DNA of 64,000 nt, taken from positions 62,001-126,000 of the forward strand of contig JALMLS010000397.1 of assembly GCA_038496445.1 (NCBI GenBank), given 5' to 3'. Below are positions 32,356 through 43,508 of the stretch, piece after piece. The stretch's first letter is position 1, and every line of letters begins with the position of its first letter. This DNA comes from Trichosphaerium sp. ATCC 40318. Taxonomy: Eukaryota; Discosea; Flabellinia; Trichosidae. The notes under the pieces are model-generated. The model was not told the origin of the DNA. It saw nothing but the letters and a program-made list of their open reading frames with translations, and did not search any database. Both the position numbers and the translations under genes were made by a program.

Positions 32356-33431
32356 ATGCCTTCCGACGATAAATTAGTTAAAAAGATCAAATACGTAAAG
32401 AAACTCGCTGCTTGCTTCGAGGAGTACAACAAACTCCTTCTCGTAACTGCTGATAACGTTGGATCCAACCTTTTGCAAAAGATTCGTCAATCATGCCGTC
32501 CTTTGGCTCAAATCGTCATGGGCAAAAACGTACGAACTCTATAGCGCTTTCACTATATTTCTACATCTTTTCTGCACTGATTGGTTAACAAACCATTAAA
32601 ACAAGCCGTTTGTATTTCCCCTTACGTATTATCACTAACCGATGGCTTTAGACAATGATGAGACGTGCTATCCGCATCGCCGCTGAAAAGAACGACAAAT
32701 GGAACAACCTATTGCCTTTGATCGTTGATAACGTTGGTTTCGTATTCACCAAGAAAGATTTGGGTGATGTACGCGCAAAATTGCAAGAACTTAAAGTCGG
32801 TGCCCCAGCCCGTGTTGGTGCCGTTTCCCCAGTTACCGTTGTTATTCCAAAAGGACCAACTGGTTTGGAACCTACCAAAACATCTTTCCTACAAGCGCTC
32901 AACATTGCTTCAAAGATTAACAGAGGACAAATTGAAATCTTGACAGAAAAGGTTCTTATCGTAGAAGGAGAAAAAGTAGGTCCTTCTGAAGCTACCCTAT
33001 TGAAGATGTTAAACATTAACCCGTTCAAATACGGTTTGACTGTTACAAAAGTATACGATGATGGCGCTATGTACGACGCTGCTGTTTTGGATCTAACCGA
33101 CTCTATCCTCATCAGCAAGTTCGCTGCTGGTGTTTCCAACGTTGCTTCTATCTCATTGCAAATTGGTTTCCCAACACTCTGCGCTGTCCCACACGCAGTA
33201 TTGAACGCTTACAAGCGTTGTTTGGCTATTGCTCTCGCCACAGAAGTCACATTCCCTCAAGCCGAGCTCATGAAGGAAATGGCCGCAAACCCTGATGCTT
33301 TCAAGGCTGCTGCTGCCCCTGCTGGTGACACTGCTGCTGAGCCAGAGCCAGAAGAGGAAGAAGAAGAATCTGAAGCCGATCTCGGTGGCGGTGGTCTCTT
33401 CGGTGGATCTGATGATGATGACGACTGGTAG
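32356..33431 (+). CDS. RPLP0: 60S acidic ribosomal protein P0
   Basis: P0 anchors the ribosomal stalk. Exon 1 (32356-32529) encodes MPSDDKLVKKIKYVKKLAAC and ends MGKN. A 122-nt intron (GTACGA...TTTAG) joins exon 2 at 32652, giving GKNTMMRRAIR as in the family. The rRNA-binding half, the P1/P2 docking helices (PHAVLNAYKRCLAIALATE) and an Ala-rich, acidic hinge are complete. Codon use is the most GC-rich of the window, as expected for high expression. The C-terminus is unusual: GGGGLFGGSDDDDDW instead of the canonical SDDDMGFGLFD-type tail. Confidence 0.96.
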
Positions 33432-33663
33432 ATGCTTTGTCTTAATAAAAATTTATCCAAACGATAACTATTGCTGTTTGTTTTTCTTTCTTTTTGTCGC
33501 CGTTTCACTTTTTTTGTTTGTGCTTGCGTTTTGTTTATTGTACTGCTGTCTTTGTCATGATTCTGTCTGTCTGTCCTTGCGTATTTATTGTTGTTGCATT
33601 GTACGTTAACGCTCAATGCGTCAAGTATGTTCAAACGTTGAAACCATTTCAAAACGTGCCAAA

Positions 33664-35113
33664 ATGGACGGGCCTCAACAACTCAATACTGTAACGAAGC
33701 CTGATGGCGCTGATAAGGAGCAACATTTATACAAGGCACGGTAACGCTAGAGACACCTCATAACAGTTGTAGGTGCTCGTAATAGGTGACTACGCTGTGG
33801 GTAAAACGTTCGTTTACGCTTAACAACCTTACATTCTCAGATCTGCGTAGGTCTATCATAAAACGTTATTGCGAAGGATTTTATAGCCCAAACTACAAAT
33901 TGGTACGTATCAGTACATTCGCGAAACTTTTCTTGATCTCTCTTTTGGTCACCGCAAGTAACGTGGCCCTATAACAACCATTACGCGTTTCGGATGCATA
34001 CACAACCTATAGATCATTTTTTTGCGAAAGTAACAAAGAGTATTTAATTTTCTACTCGCAAAACCTCCTTTCCGTCAGTTGTTATCAAAATGTGGCGTTG
34101 TTTATTTTTCTAATTTAATTTTTTGTTTCAAGACAATTGGTGTCGATTTTGCTGTCAAAACGCTTGAGTGGGATGATAACAGGCGCGTTAGTTTACAAGT
34201 ACGTTTTTTAAATGAATTTCTGTCTTTTAAGCTCAACAAATTCGAAACGTCATTTCTAACTTCTTGTTCTAGTTATGGGATGTAGCAGGACATGAGAGGT
34301 CAAAGACATTGACATCTTGTTAACCCAGAACTAACATCTAACCTAGGTTCGGAACAATGACTCGTGTATATTACAGTACGTGGCTTTGCACCTTATGGCT
34401 CTTTTAATTAGAGAAAGAAAAAAACAAAATTGACATGTCAATCTTTTTCTGTTTTGTTTCAAACGAAAACCTATAATTATCACTACTGGAGATGTATAGT
34501 GTACTATAAAGCTTACTTTAGTTTTTTGTAGAGTACGCTATTGCTGCCATAATAGTTTTTGATCTATCGCGTCCAGCGACTTTTGATGCTGTGACTAAGG
34601 CACGTACACTGCACGCTGTATTGGGGACCCTCTAATCATGCACGTAGTGGAAGGAAGATATTCACAGTAAAGTAGTACTAGCAAATGGAGAACACATCCC
34701 ATTACTTCTACTTGCGAATAAAGTGCGTTCCTTTAATTATTTGAAAACACAACTTCGCGCGTAGAGATATATTTCTTCCTTCATTTCATTTTCTAATGCT
34801 TCTACAGTGTGATATGCCTGGTGTTAACATTGATAAAGAAGCATTAGACAAATTTTGTAAAGAACAAGGATTTACTGGGTGGTTTCAAACTTCCGCTCAA
34901 GATAACGTTAATATTGGTACGTGGCGTGAACGTGTACCACAATATCACCTTGTAGAGAGTGCTAATCTTTGTTTTGTAGACGAGTCGATGGACTACCTTA
35001 TTGAACAGATTTTAAAGGTAGCCAAGACTAATGTACCAGTATCGGTACAACAGACTGTAAAAGTAAAACGATCAGGAAATGATGATGAAGAGAGAGCAGG
35101 ATGTTGCTCATAA
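33664..35113 (+). CDS. RAB32: Rab32/Rab38-type small GTPase
   Basis: ATG 33664. EHLYK-like QHLYKVLVIGDYAVGKTSII opens the G domain; TIGVDFAVKTLEWD is the Rab32-type effector region; LWDVAGHERFGTMTRVYY has the subfamily's unusual Ala (IAGQE in Rab32) in the G3 motif; YAIAAIIVFDLSRPATFDAV, LLLLANKCDMPGVN and GWFQTSAQDNVNI complete it. It ends RAGCCS, giving a CC prenylation site. Rab32 directs lysosome-related organelles and mitochondrial/autophagy traffic. Two introns fit only as GC-AG (33736-33772 and 34600-34647); the others are GT-AG, one about 230 nt. TAA is at 35111-35113. Confidence 0.93.
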
Positions 35114-35608
35114 TTTTTTTCTTTATCATAATTAAGAGGTAAACATAGAAGGGGGGCGTAGTGTACAGTGATAGGCAAATTAAAATATTGTTTCTTGTCC
35201 ATTTTTTTAGAACTTTTAAAGTTTTTTTGTTGTACCACTCTGCTCGCTATTACCAAACTTAAGGTCTCGTTTTTTTGTGTTTTCAACTTGATATGCGTTC
35301 TATGCACAATGAGCAATACGTCAGAGCAAAAAACCCCGCCCTCTAGGGTTGATGTATTGTTATAATCATTGAACATTATATATGTGAAAACAACCAAAAA
35401 ACTTGCTCTGATTCCTCATCTGACACGAGAGATATTATTTGTCTGACACCCAAATTAACCTAAATTTTCGTTTATTATTTTAACGGTTGCAACACTACAA
35501 ACAATCCAGCGTAAACAGTCTGCGTTGCTGTAATAGACAAGCATGGGGAAAGGAATTGATAAATTTTTATAAGCTGTAGAAGACATCGAGTTTGCCTTAA
35601 TTAATACA
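35114..35608. other. Convergent spacer, no gene seen
   Basis: AT-rich 3' flanks of Rab32 (plus) and the LRR gene (minus). No supported exon on either strand. Confidence 0.6.
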
Positions 35609-38405
35609 TCATTTTATTGAATAGGGGAACTGTACAATTGTATGAACAGAATGTAAGAATGTTAGGTTTTTGCACTTAGTATCAAGGAACGTGAAATCAG
35701 ATCTACTTAATACCATGTTACATCCTTCTATTGATAAACGTTGTAGAGATGGACAATGCCAAGAAATATAATGTATAGACTCAATTGTAAGCCCTTTACA
35801 ACGTGCAATATTAAGGTGTTGTAATCCTTTTGCGTGTGTGGCGAGGTAAAGAATAGCATCATCCGTGATGCTATAACAGCTTGGAATAGTGAGACGTGTC
35901 AGAAACCTAAATGAAGAAAAGATGTTAGAATTCAGTTTCTTAATTTATTCTCACTGACCTAAACGTTGATATGTATTCGATTGATTTGTTTGTTATTGCT
36001 GTTATCTTTTCGCCACTTAGACTTTTTATAGAAGTTGGTAAAGACATTATACCGGCTTCTGTGATAGAAGGAAGGAAAGAAATATCAAGATCAGTTAAAG
36101 TCTAAACGTGTTGGTTTCAGCAAACAAAAAATGACATGTCAAGGCTTCACAACTCTGTGAAATCAATACGTGCTACTTACCTCTAAATCTGATAGGGATT
36201 TTAAAGCATCATCTGTAATATCAGTACCCATATTTGACATACCAAGCGTTGATAGTCTACTAGAAAACGAGGTTAAAATCATAGAAAGAAAAATATTCAA
36301 AGTTACCTTAGACTTGCAACAAGCTCTATTGATCGGTTTGTTAGATTCCTACATCTTGCAAATGATATAGTTTGTATATTTGGGCATCCTGATACAAGTG
36401 CAGCAATCCCAGTATCTGTGATGTTCTTCAATGATTGCAGTTTAATACTTGCCAAATTCTTTAAGTATTTTCCCATTAGTGTCAATGAATCATCTGTTAT
36501 TGCATAGTTCAATCGTATATTCAGGCTAGTGATATCAATCATATTTTCTACAATATGTTCAATGTGTTTATCAGTCTTATCACTCCATGAAACATCTAGA
36601 AAAAAAACATTAAAAAACTCAAGTTCTGTGAAACTACAAAACCAGCGCTTTTTGCTGTTCAATTGCACTAATTGTTCCAAGATTAAAAATAATTGTATGC
36701 TTGATGTAATAGCAAAGTTGGCGTTTGCCAAAACATATACATTGAGGTCACATGGGGTTTTTTGAACACGTTTTGCTTGGTTTTTGATGTTGTCTGTACC
36801 TAAGAATTGAATGTGTTTTGCTCGTTTACAAAGTTCTTTCCATTTCTCTTCTTTTAACGGCATGTGGGATATATTAAGCCTAATAATATCATTCAATCCA
36901 TCTATGAATTTATCCACACCGTCATCTGAAAATGATACAATAGGATTCATATAAAGTTGCCTTAAGTTTAGCTCTTTACATAAAATAGCAATATCATCAA
37001 CACGTAGATTTTTGTTTTGAGCGATAGAAATAGAATCCAAATGTTTACAACACCTTGACAATACCTCACATGTTTCAGTGTTTATGGAATCTTTAAGGCC
37101 ATCTATTGCAAGAACTTGTAAATTACTGCACATTGATAGCCATTTACAAAGTGCTTTTGGTTCAACACGTGGAGCATATGATAAATCCTTTTCAAAAAAA
37201 AATGTCAGATATGAAGAAAAAAACGAGAAAGTACAAGAGTTTTCAACTGATCCCATGATCCTTGAAGCATGCACTTTGGGAATGTATCATTTTTTGTCCA
37301 TCTGCCACAACTTAGCACTAATGATGAAAGGTTTGTAAAATGCTTTGCAATTGCCTCATAACCGTCATGGTCAAACTTTGTTGAACTGCCAAAAATAGTA
37401 TTAGTCGAAGAAGTCTTCCCACTAACTCTGTTACCTCAGGTTCAGCACTTGAAGTGTTGATGCTAACTCTGTATTTTCTGTAAGTTTTTGAATACCCTAT
37501 AATATGTATAAGATAACATTCAGTGCTTGTGGGTGTTTGTAATCAACCTGACTTGTCAATAATGATGCTGCAACAAGTGATAAATGTTGTAGTGTTTTGC
37601 AATGTAAAGCTATTGCTTCAAGAACCTCATCTGTTACAACATGTGCACAATAATTAATAGAAATGCGATTCAAACATGATCCTAAACAATCCGTGGTTTA
37701 GTCACTCATAGTGCATAACATTAACAGTACCAGCAGTACGGACAACAGAACCTTTAAAAAAAATCAGCAAAATGACAGGAGCGACGTTTCTACTTACACA
37801 CATGTTCTGGAAGGACAAATCCACAACAAGACATATCAAGTACACGAAGATTAGGTGGCACGTGTAATCCTCAACGATAGTTTAGGTGAAGTACGCTTAA
37901 AGCAAGAAAATACCAGAAAAGTGATTATCACGCAAATACAGCGATTGGAGCGATGTCAGTCTCGCAATACCTTCAAAACAGCGTTCAGATAGCTGTTCAA
38001 GTGATAAAATTAGTGTTTAAAGAGAATTGATGAGTTGTCAGTACAAACAAGCCGTACTTGATTACAACATAGTAGTTCAAGGCTTTGCAGCGAGGGAAAT
38101 TGTTGAGGGAAGGTATTGAAGGATGAATCTGTTAAATTAAAGCAATGTGACAGCCGAATGCTCCTAAACTATATCTGATTGGCTAAAAAGCGCGTACAGG
38201 GGACAATTGGCCATTGTACCAACGTGTCTTAACTTCGTACCTCCGGACCTTGTATCAGTGATAGCTGCTCAGGCGTCACGTCGCCATGCTGTACAAAATA
38301 ACTAAATACAAGTTTCCTGATGCCAAATGGACATCCTGTCAACGAAAACTGGTCACAGTTACTCCCTATTTTTCTCAAGCATATTTCAAGCAAAGTAGAC
38401 GCCAT
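35609..38405 (-). CDS. Large leucine-rich-repeat protein, AMN1/F-box-LRR type
   Basis: ATG at 38405 opens MASTLLEICLRKIGSNCDQF, then FGIRKLVFSYFVQHGDVTPE. Many cysteine-containing LRRs follow through about ten exons: LRVLDMSCCGFVLPEHV, RISINYCAHVVTDEVLEAIA, LDSISIAQNKNLRVDDIAIL, ISFARCRNLTNRSIELVA, LTIPSCYSITDDAILYLA, LQHLNIARCKGLTIESIHYI. The repeat style is that of AMN1 and FBXL proteins, which bind partners in ubiquitin ligation or mitotic exit. A true F-box is not evident in the N-terminus. The last exon ends with TGA at 35609-35611. Exon edges in the first 600 bp are less certain. Confidence 0.78.
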
Positions 38406-38684
38406 TGCTATGGCGTAGAATCCACAAAAAGCTTAACTTCAGCTAGCTGTTAAGTTACAAATCAGTGAAAGATACTCAACTGATTTTGTGCTCTGTAGGT
38501 CTACTAATTCACTCCAGCTGAGCTTTCTATCTCAAATACGTAAATATAGCACTGTAAGATACTTTATGAGGATAAATACGCATTGAGAAGTGAGCACGAG
38601 AAATGATTGACAGAAGAGAAAAGTCAATACAACTTCTGTTGTGTATCTATCTGCATACTCCGTAAAACTAAGAAGTAACAACCT

Positions 38685-40195
38685 ATGAAGTGGCTTACTC
38701 TCTTTATATTGTCTTTTGTGCTATCACACGCGATTAAAAAGGGTTCAGCACCGGAGATCACGTGGATCCTCTCTTCAAGCGATAGAGCATACATGTATGA
38801 CGCTCAATTTAATAATAGTAAGTAATTCTACGCCGGACACTTTTAAACACAATACTAACGGTTTGTTTGTTTAGTAGGTAACGTACGTATCCCACCGGCA
38901 TCATCAAACGAGAAATATAAGGCGATGGGCGTCGGTACGTCACTTGATATGAAATTTTAATCACGTGATACCAAATAGTGCATGCTATCAACGAAGGAAA
39001 AACCTTTTTCTTACCTGACCCTGCGTATAATGATTTCTTGGAGCCATCAGCATCTCTTGTATCGTCTACTGGAGAAGTAGGTTGTTTATCAGTTGATAGA
39101 GGACGGTACGACTTTAATTAAACGCGCAACGCTCAAAAACACTCTAGAGACGTCGCTGTTGATGGTGATTACATTTGGACAACAACAGGTGACGCGATAG
39201 ATAAGCTGTTTGTTTCGGAGTGTAGAGGTGAATGCTCGATAGTCAACGAAGGCGAATGTAGAATAAGACCGCCAGGAACATTTGTAGGAAGTAAGTATTG
39301 AAGAAAAGCTATCAAAAGATTCTAGAGAATGTGAATGAGCCACTAGTGTGCCTTGGTAACAAGCGCAGAAAATCACCACTTGATGATGTGCCATCACGGG
39401 GTTTTTTGATTATACACAAGTGCGTATCTTTGACTAACTTGTTAATAGTGCATATTGAATCTAATGTTGTTTACTTCATTGTAAAACAGTCAGATAAATA
39501 CGTTGTTGTATCGCATGAATATCAGATAAACTGGTGTGTATTCTTTATAGAAACACCATTCGAAGAGCTTAATGTAATCGCTGAATTTAATGAGAGCGAA
39601 TGTTCTGTATTTGGCTTGGATGGAAACGGTGAAGATACTTTATACATTGGATGCTCTTCAGACACAGAACAAAGAATTGTTTCCATAGCTAAAAATGGTA
39701 CAACAACAAATAACGAATTGAAGACGGCTGTAGACCTCTCAGAGGAAGGTTCTGAGTTCTATGCGTTCTCTAAAGGTAACAACAATTTTAATGAAAAAAA
39801 ATCCCTTTGTATTTTTTACTGACACGTGATTAGTGATTGATGAATTCCCTACTGATTGTGTAGAACCAACAGCACCACCAACATTTTCAGTACCAACATC
39901 AGAATCAAGCTCTGATCAAACAAGAACTATCATTATTGCCATTGCAATTCCTGGTATAGTTTTACTTGCATGCTTAGTACTAGTTTGTATGTACTACTTG
40001 TGCGTCTTACTCGAAAAATCGTACGTCAAATACTCCTATGCGAACCCAACACCAGTTCAACCATCTTTCCTAACCTCTTGAAGGAGACAACAAAAATACG
40101 CTGATGTATCAGCAGTCAGAATGCAAGATGAAGTATGGAATGACACAGCAGCTACAGATGTAGATGACGAAGGCATTGAACTATCAGAGAGCTAA
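38685..40195 (+). CDS. Type I membrane protein with unknown extracellular domain
   Basis: ATG 38685 gives a signal peptide (MKWLTLFILSFVLSHA). The luminal part is spread over short exons (EITWILSSSDRAYMYDAQFN, DYIWTTTGDAIDKLFVSECR, LNVIAEFNESECSVFGLDG) with a few Cys pairs and propeller-like phrases. A Thr/Pro/Ser stalk (PTAPPTFSVPTSESSSDQTR) leads to one helix (IIIAIAIPGIVLLACLVLVC) and an acidic cytoplasmic tail ending DDEGIELSES, TAA 40193-40195. No family is recognised, but the layout (signal, ectodomain, stalk, helix, short tail) fits a surface receptor or adhesin. It shares its promoter with the LRR gene (start 38405), and resembles the protein at 62492 in overall design. Confidence 0.68.
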
Positions 40196-40299
40196 TCGCA
40201 AGCCTACAACAACCAAAAAAAAAAAATACAAAGTAATAAAACACATATCAAGTTTTGTCTTTTTCACAAGATTTTATTCAGTTTACAATGCTATATCTA

Positions 40300-42513
40300 C
40301 TATTGACCTATAATAAAATTATCACGGCCACGTTTAGACTTTGGCTTTCGAGAAGAGTTATCCTAGAATAATACAATTAATAAAACAAATAATAAATAGT
40401 CAAAAGCACTTACATTCTCATCCAAAGAGGCATACATTTCTTTCAAAGATCCCAAATTCGCTTTCTTGGTTGGCTTTGCAGAAAATACAGCCATAGCCGT
40501 TGGGCTTATTTCACGATCACCACGGCGACGTGGAGGCGTCCTAGAACGAGGTCGGCCTCTACGACGCCTCGGAGAACTATCTCGTCTGTTGCGATCATCT
40601 CTACCTCTACGACGCCTTGGAGGGCTGTCACGATCTCTCCTACGATCACCTCTATCACGAGGGCTATGCTCACGGCGTTTTTTACGTCTAAAACAAATGT
40701 AAGAGGGCAACCATCTAACAGCTACAAAAGAAAAGTCAAAAATCGTACCTTGGAGAGCGGTCTCTGTCACGCCTAGGAGAGCGATCACGATCTCTACGAG
40801 AACGATCTGAGTCCTTCCTGGATTTATCTAGTTCTGAGCTTTTACGCTTCCGGCGATCTGAGCCCTAAAGAGAAAGAAATTAGTTCTCACGGCACGCCTT
40901 TTTTTTCACATTTTATCAAAAACGTCAACAAAAAATGGCCACAGTTACGACAAAACGTACCCCAGATATTTTTTTTGTATCTGCTGGGCCAACAGTAATA
41001 CCTTCTTCAGCCAACTTTTTTCTAATAGACGCAACAACTGGTTGAGGAATACGTGGGAACAATACATCGAAAAAACGCATTTCGGTCAAAATCATGATAA
41101 TAAACTTGCCCATAGTCCTACAAGCAATTAATAAGCATGAGAAATAATACTACAAAACACATGTGTCGTAAAAAAAAAAATCAAAAAAATCGAAATGTAG
41201 AACGATGCATACGTTGGTCTCTTGCCCTTATCTGCGAGTGTAAATTCCTGGTCATCTTTTACAAAATCGCCAACCCTGCATGTAGATTAGTAACAGTTCA
41301 CTAGGATGAACGAAAGGTAGAGGAAAATGCGAAATTCTTTTTTTTTTTTTCATAATTTCTATGACAGGTTGCTTTAGCTCCCTCGGTTTGTACCGAGAAA
41401 ATTTTACAGGATGTCTCTGCACATCCTGAGTGTCCAAGTAGTCTCTGTGGAGTGTTCGTGTGTTGTCAATTCTTTATAAAATTAATCCTGTTGGCAAACC
41501 CTTTAGGCTGCACAATACCGAGAGAGCCGGCATTTGTAAAGCCTTTTTTGACAGTTTTAGAAAGCTTTCACTACGTACCAACTCCACAAATTAGAAGGCG
41601 GAAAACATAAACGAAGATACAAGAAGCCAACGGCGCGAATATATCTAAGTATAGCAGTTAGACGTTGTGGACGGCATAAAGTTGTGAGTTTTTTAATCGT
41701 AAAGCAATGACATTATAGAGTACGTACGGTGAGTCTTTGTGATGTAGTAGTCCTCTCATTTGGTTTTCAGTCATACTCATCAAGAATAATTTGTACAAGA
41801 GGCACCAAGCAGCAGAAGGTATCTTAGTGCCAGGTACCCACGGTTCTAAAAGAATAGAGTTAATACATTGAAAAAAAAATTTCATTTGATGTAAAGGGTT
41901 TTGTAAGGATTGTGGGTTAAATGTGGCGCTTTAGTGTAGATTTTTAACGTGCCAGGTGAAATACCTTTACAAATTGATTGTTTTACCCACCTACGTGTGA
42001 TACCGTGCTATATATTTCGTCTACGCACTCATGGTACGTTCGGTAATTGCTAAACGACATTAATACCCGTTACAAAATAAAAATGTAAAAGATCCTTTCA
42101 TTTGCGCCAAAAAAACCAAATAATACGTACAAAAGAGTCCTGAAGTAGTCCGAGTTTCTAATATTTACCAACAAGATATTTGGAAGATTCATCGTCTCTC
42201 TGTTTCCATGGACAGCCAAACGCTTTGCTTTTTTCGTTTCTGCTTCCTCCCCTCCTTCTCCTGTTTGTTGTGCTGTAGCTGCAGGTACTACAGCGCCAGG
42301 AGCCACTTGCCCATAATAAGCAGCAGCATTTGGGTCTACATAACCTCCATAGCCCTGAGCATATGCGTGTTGATTTTGGTAGGCCGCTTGATTAGCATAC
42401 GCGGCGTTAGCGTCATAGCCAGGGTAATATTGCTGGTTATAATATTGCGGGTTCTGTGGGTTCTGGTAGGCACCCCATGTTGCTTGGTGTTCCTTAGAAC
42501 CAGCCCAACTCAT
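40300..42513 (-). CDS. PRPF38B: Pre-mRNA splicing factor 38B (Prp38 family)
   Basis: ATG at 42513 opens a Tyr/Gln/Ala-rich N-terminus (MSWAGSKEHQATWGAYQNPQ). The Prp38 domain follows: ETMNLPNILLVNIRNSDYFR, TYHECVDEIYSTVSHVEPW, AAWCLLYKLFLMSMTENQMR, GLLHHKDSPY, VGFLYLRLCFPPSNLWSW, VGDFVKDDQEFTL and DVLFPRIPQPVVASIRKKL. The C-terminal half is an Arg/Ser-Asp-rich RS tail (RDRGDRRRDRDSPPRRRRGR), ending RDNFIIGQ with TAG at 40300-40302. Prp38 proteins join the spliceosome with the tri-snRNP and are needed for its activation. The Q/Y-rich head is not typical of the animal protein and may be prion-like. Confidence 0.9.
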
Positions 42514-42911
42514 TGCGTGCTCTGTTCAGAAAATTTTGTTTTGACGTTTGTTGAATGGTTGGTAGAGCGAGATGGACGTTGAAAATACCGCCAATGTTTC
42601 CTTGTCAACTGACAACTTTAGTATGGGATAGCCAACGTAATCGAAGTCTGGTAAGCCTTTGAACAGAGCTCATTATGACGTGGTTTAAATACACGAACTG
42701 GACTAGAATAAGTTGCAGGTAATTTATTTGTTCTACAAACGTATAATACAATGGAGCGCTTCGGCAATGAATTTACGCATATACAGTATAGCGAGACACT
42801 AAAGATCGTATTCACATCTCGAATGCTTCTTCCTTTGTTATATTTAGATGTCCTACGTGATAGATGAGCGAGTGGTAACGTCTTAGAAAACATTATGTAA
42901 TTTGTATGGGA

Positions 42912-42984
42912 GCCTCAGAAAATATTCTTGATATGAGTTATCGATCACAACTGTTCAGGAGCAGGACTTGATCATCATATTGGC
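42912..42984 (-). ncRNA. C/D-box snoRNA, tandem copy 1
   Basis: Read on the minus strand: TGCCAATATGATGATC (box C ATGATGA), an internal CTGA (D') after CAAGTCCTGCTC, a C'-like TGATCGA, and box D CTGA followed by GGC, which pairs with the GCC before box C. About 73 nt, a normal C/D size. The sequence before D' (AAGTCCTGCTC) and before D (AAGAATATTTT) are the likely guides; I cannot name the rRNA target. It lies in an apparent intron of a non-coding transcript. Confidence 0.6.
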
Positions 42985-43135
42985 AGAAGGAAAAAAGTAA
43001 ACGTATTAAACGAGCGCGTACCTGTCGCAGGTACATTCTTTTGTCGCGTTGATCTACACCTCAATCGCACTTGGGACCTATTCGTATGAGTACTTGCTGG
43101 AGAAGAGAAGAAGTGAAAAGTTTTTGTTTGGTTGA

Positions 43136-43207
43136 GCCTCAGACAATATTCTTGATATGAGTTATCGATCACAACTGTTCAGGAGCAGGACTTGATCATC
43201 ATATGGC
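43136..43207 (-). ncRNA. C/D-box snoRNA, tandem copy 2
   Basis: Same boxes, spacing and closing GCC/GGC stem as copy 1, about 150 bp apart. About 65 of some 70 bases are identical. A difference just before box D (TTGT instead of TTTT) changes the edge of the D guide, while the D' guide is identical. Flanking sequence outside the stem is unrelated, which supports the limits given. Confidence 0.6.
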
Positions 43208-43508
43208 AAGAGCGAAAAAAGGAAGAAACAGATTTAAAAATGGTATAGATACGTACTCTATTCGTGATCAAGCGTAAAGAGGGGTGCAAGCAGCGTAGCT
43301 GCGTAGTTCAAAGAGAAATTTGTCTTGACATGCTTTGCACGCGTAGTACTACACTCTCGTAACAGAATTATTGACACAGGTGATGTGGCTTGACATTTGG
43401 CTTGTTGCTTTGTTTAGATTTTTTGACACACTTTTCATAAGGTAGTCAAGTCAAGTCTCCAACGCTAATTCTACGTGGCAAGTGTTGTAAACGACCTACA
43501 ATACAATA

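Larger units (their letters stand above)
42514..43508. other. Probable non-coding snoRNA host transcript region
   Basis: Between PRPF38B and SRP68. On the minus strand, exon-like pieces with GTACG donors and AG acceptors (donors near 43015 and 43250, acceptor near 43098) flank the two snoRNAs at 42912-42984 and 43136-43207, but the pieces join into no long reading frame. An open stretch at 42618-42893 (minus) is not protein-like enough to call. Confidence 0.4.

Noticed and set aside
32648-33139. 163-residue minus-strand open frame inside RPLP0
   Set aside because: Antisense shadow of a highly biased, strongly expressed coding exon.
33257-33652. 131-residue minus-strand open frame over the RPLP0 3' end
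   Set aside because: It is the antisense shadow of the acidic, Ala-rich P0 tail (poly-Ser from GA-rich codons) with no splice or start support.
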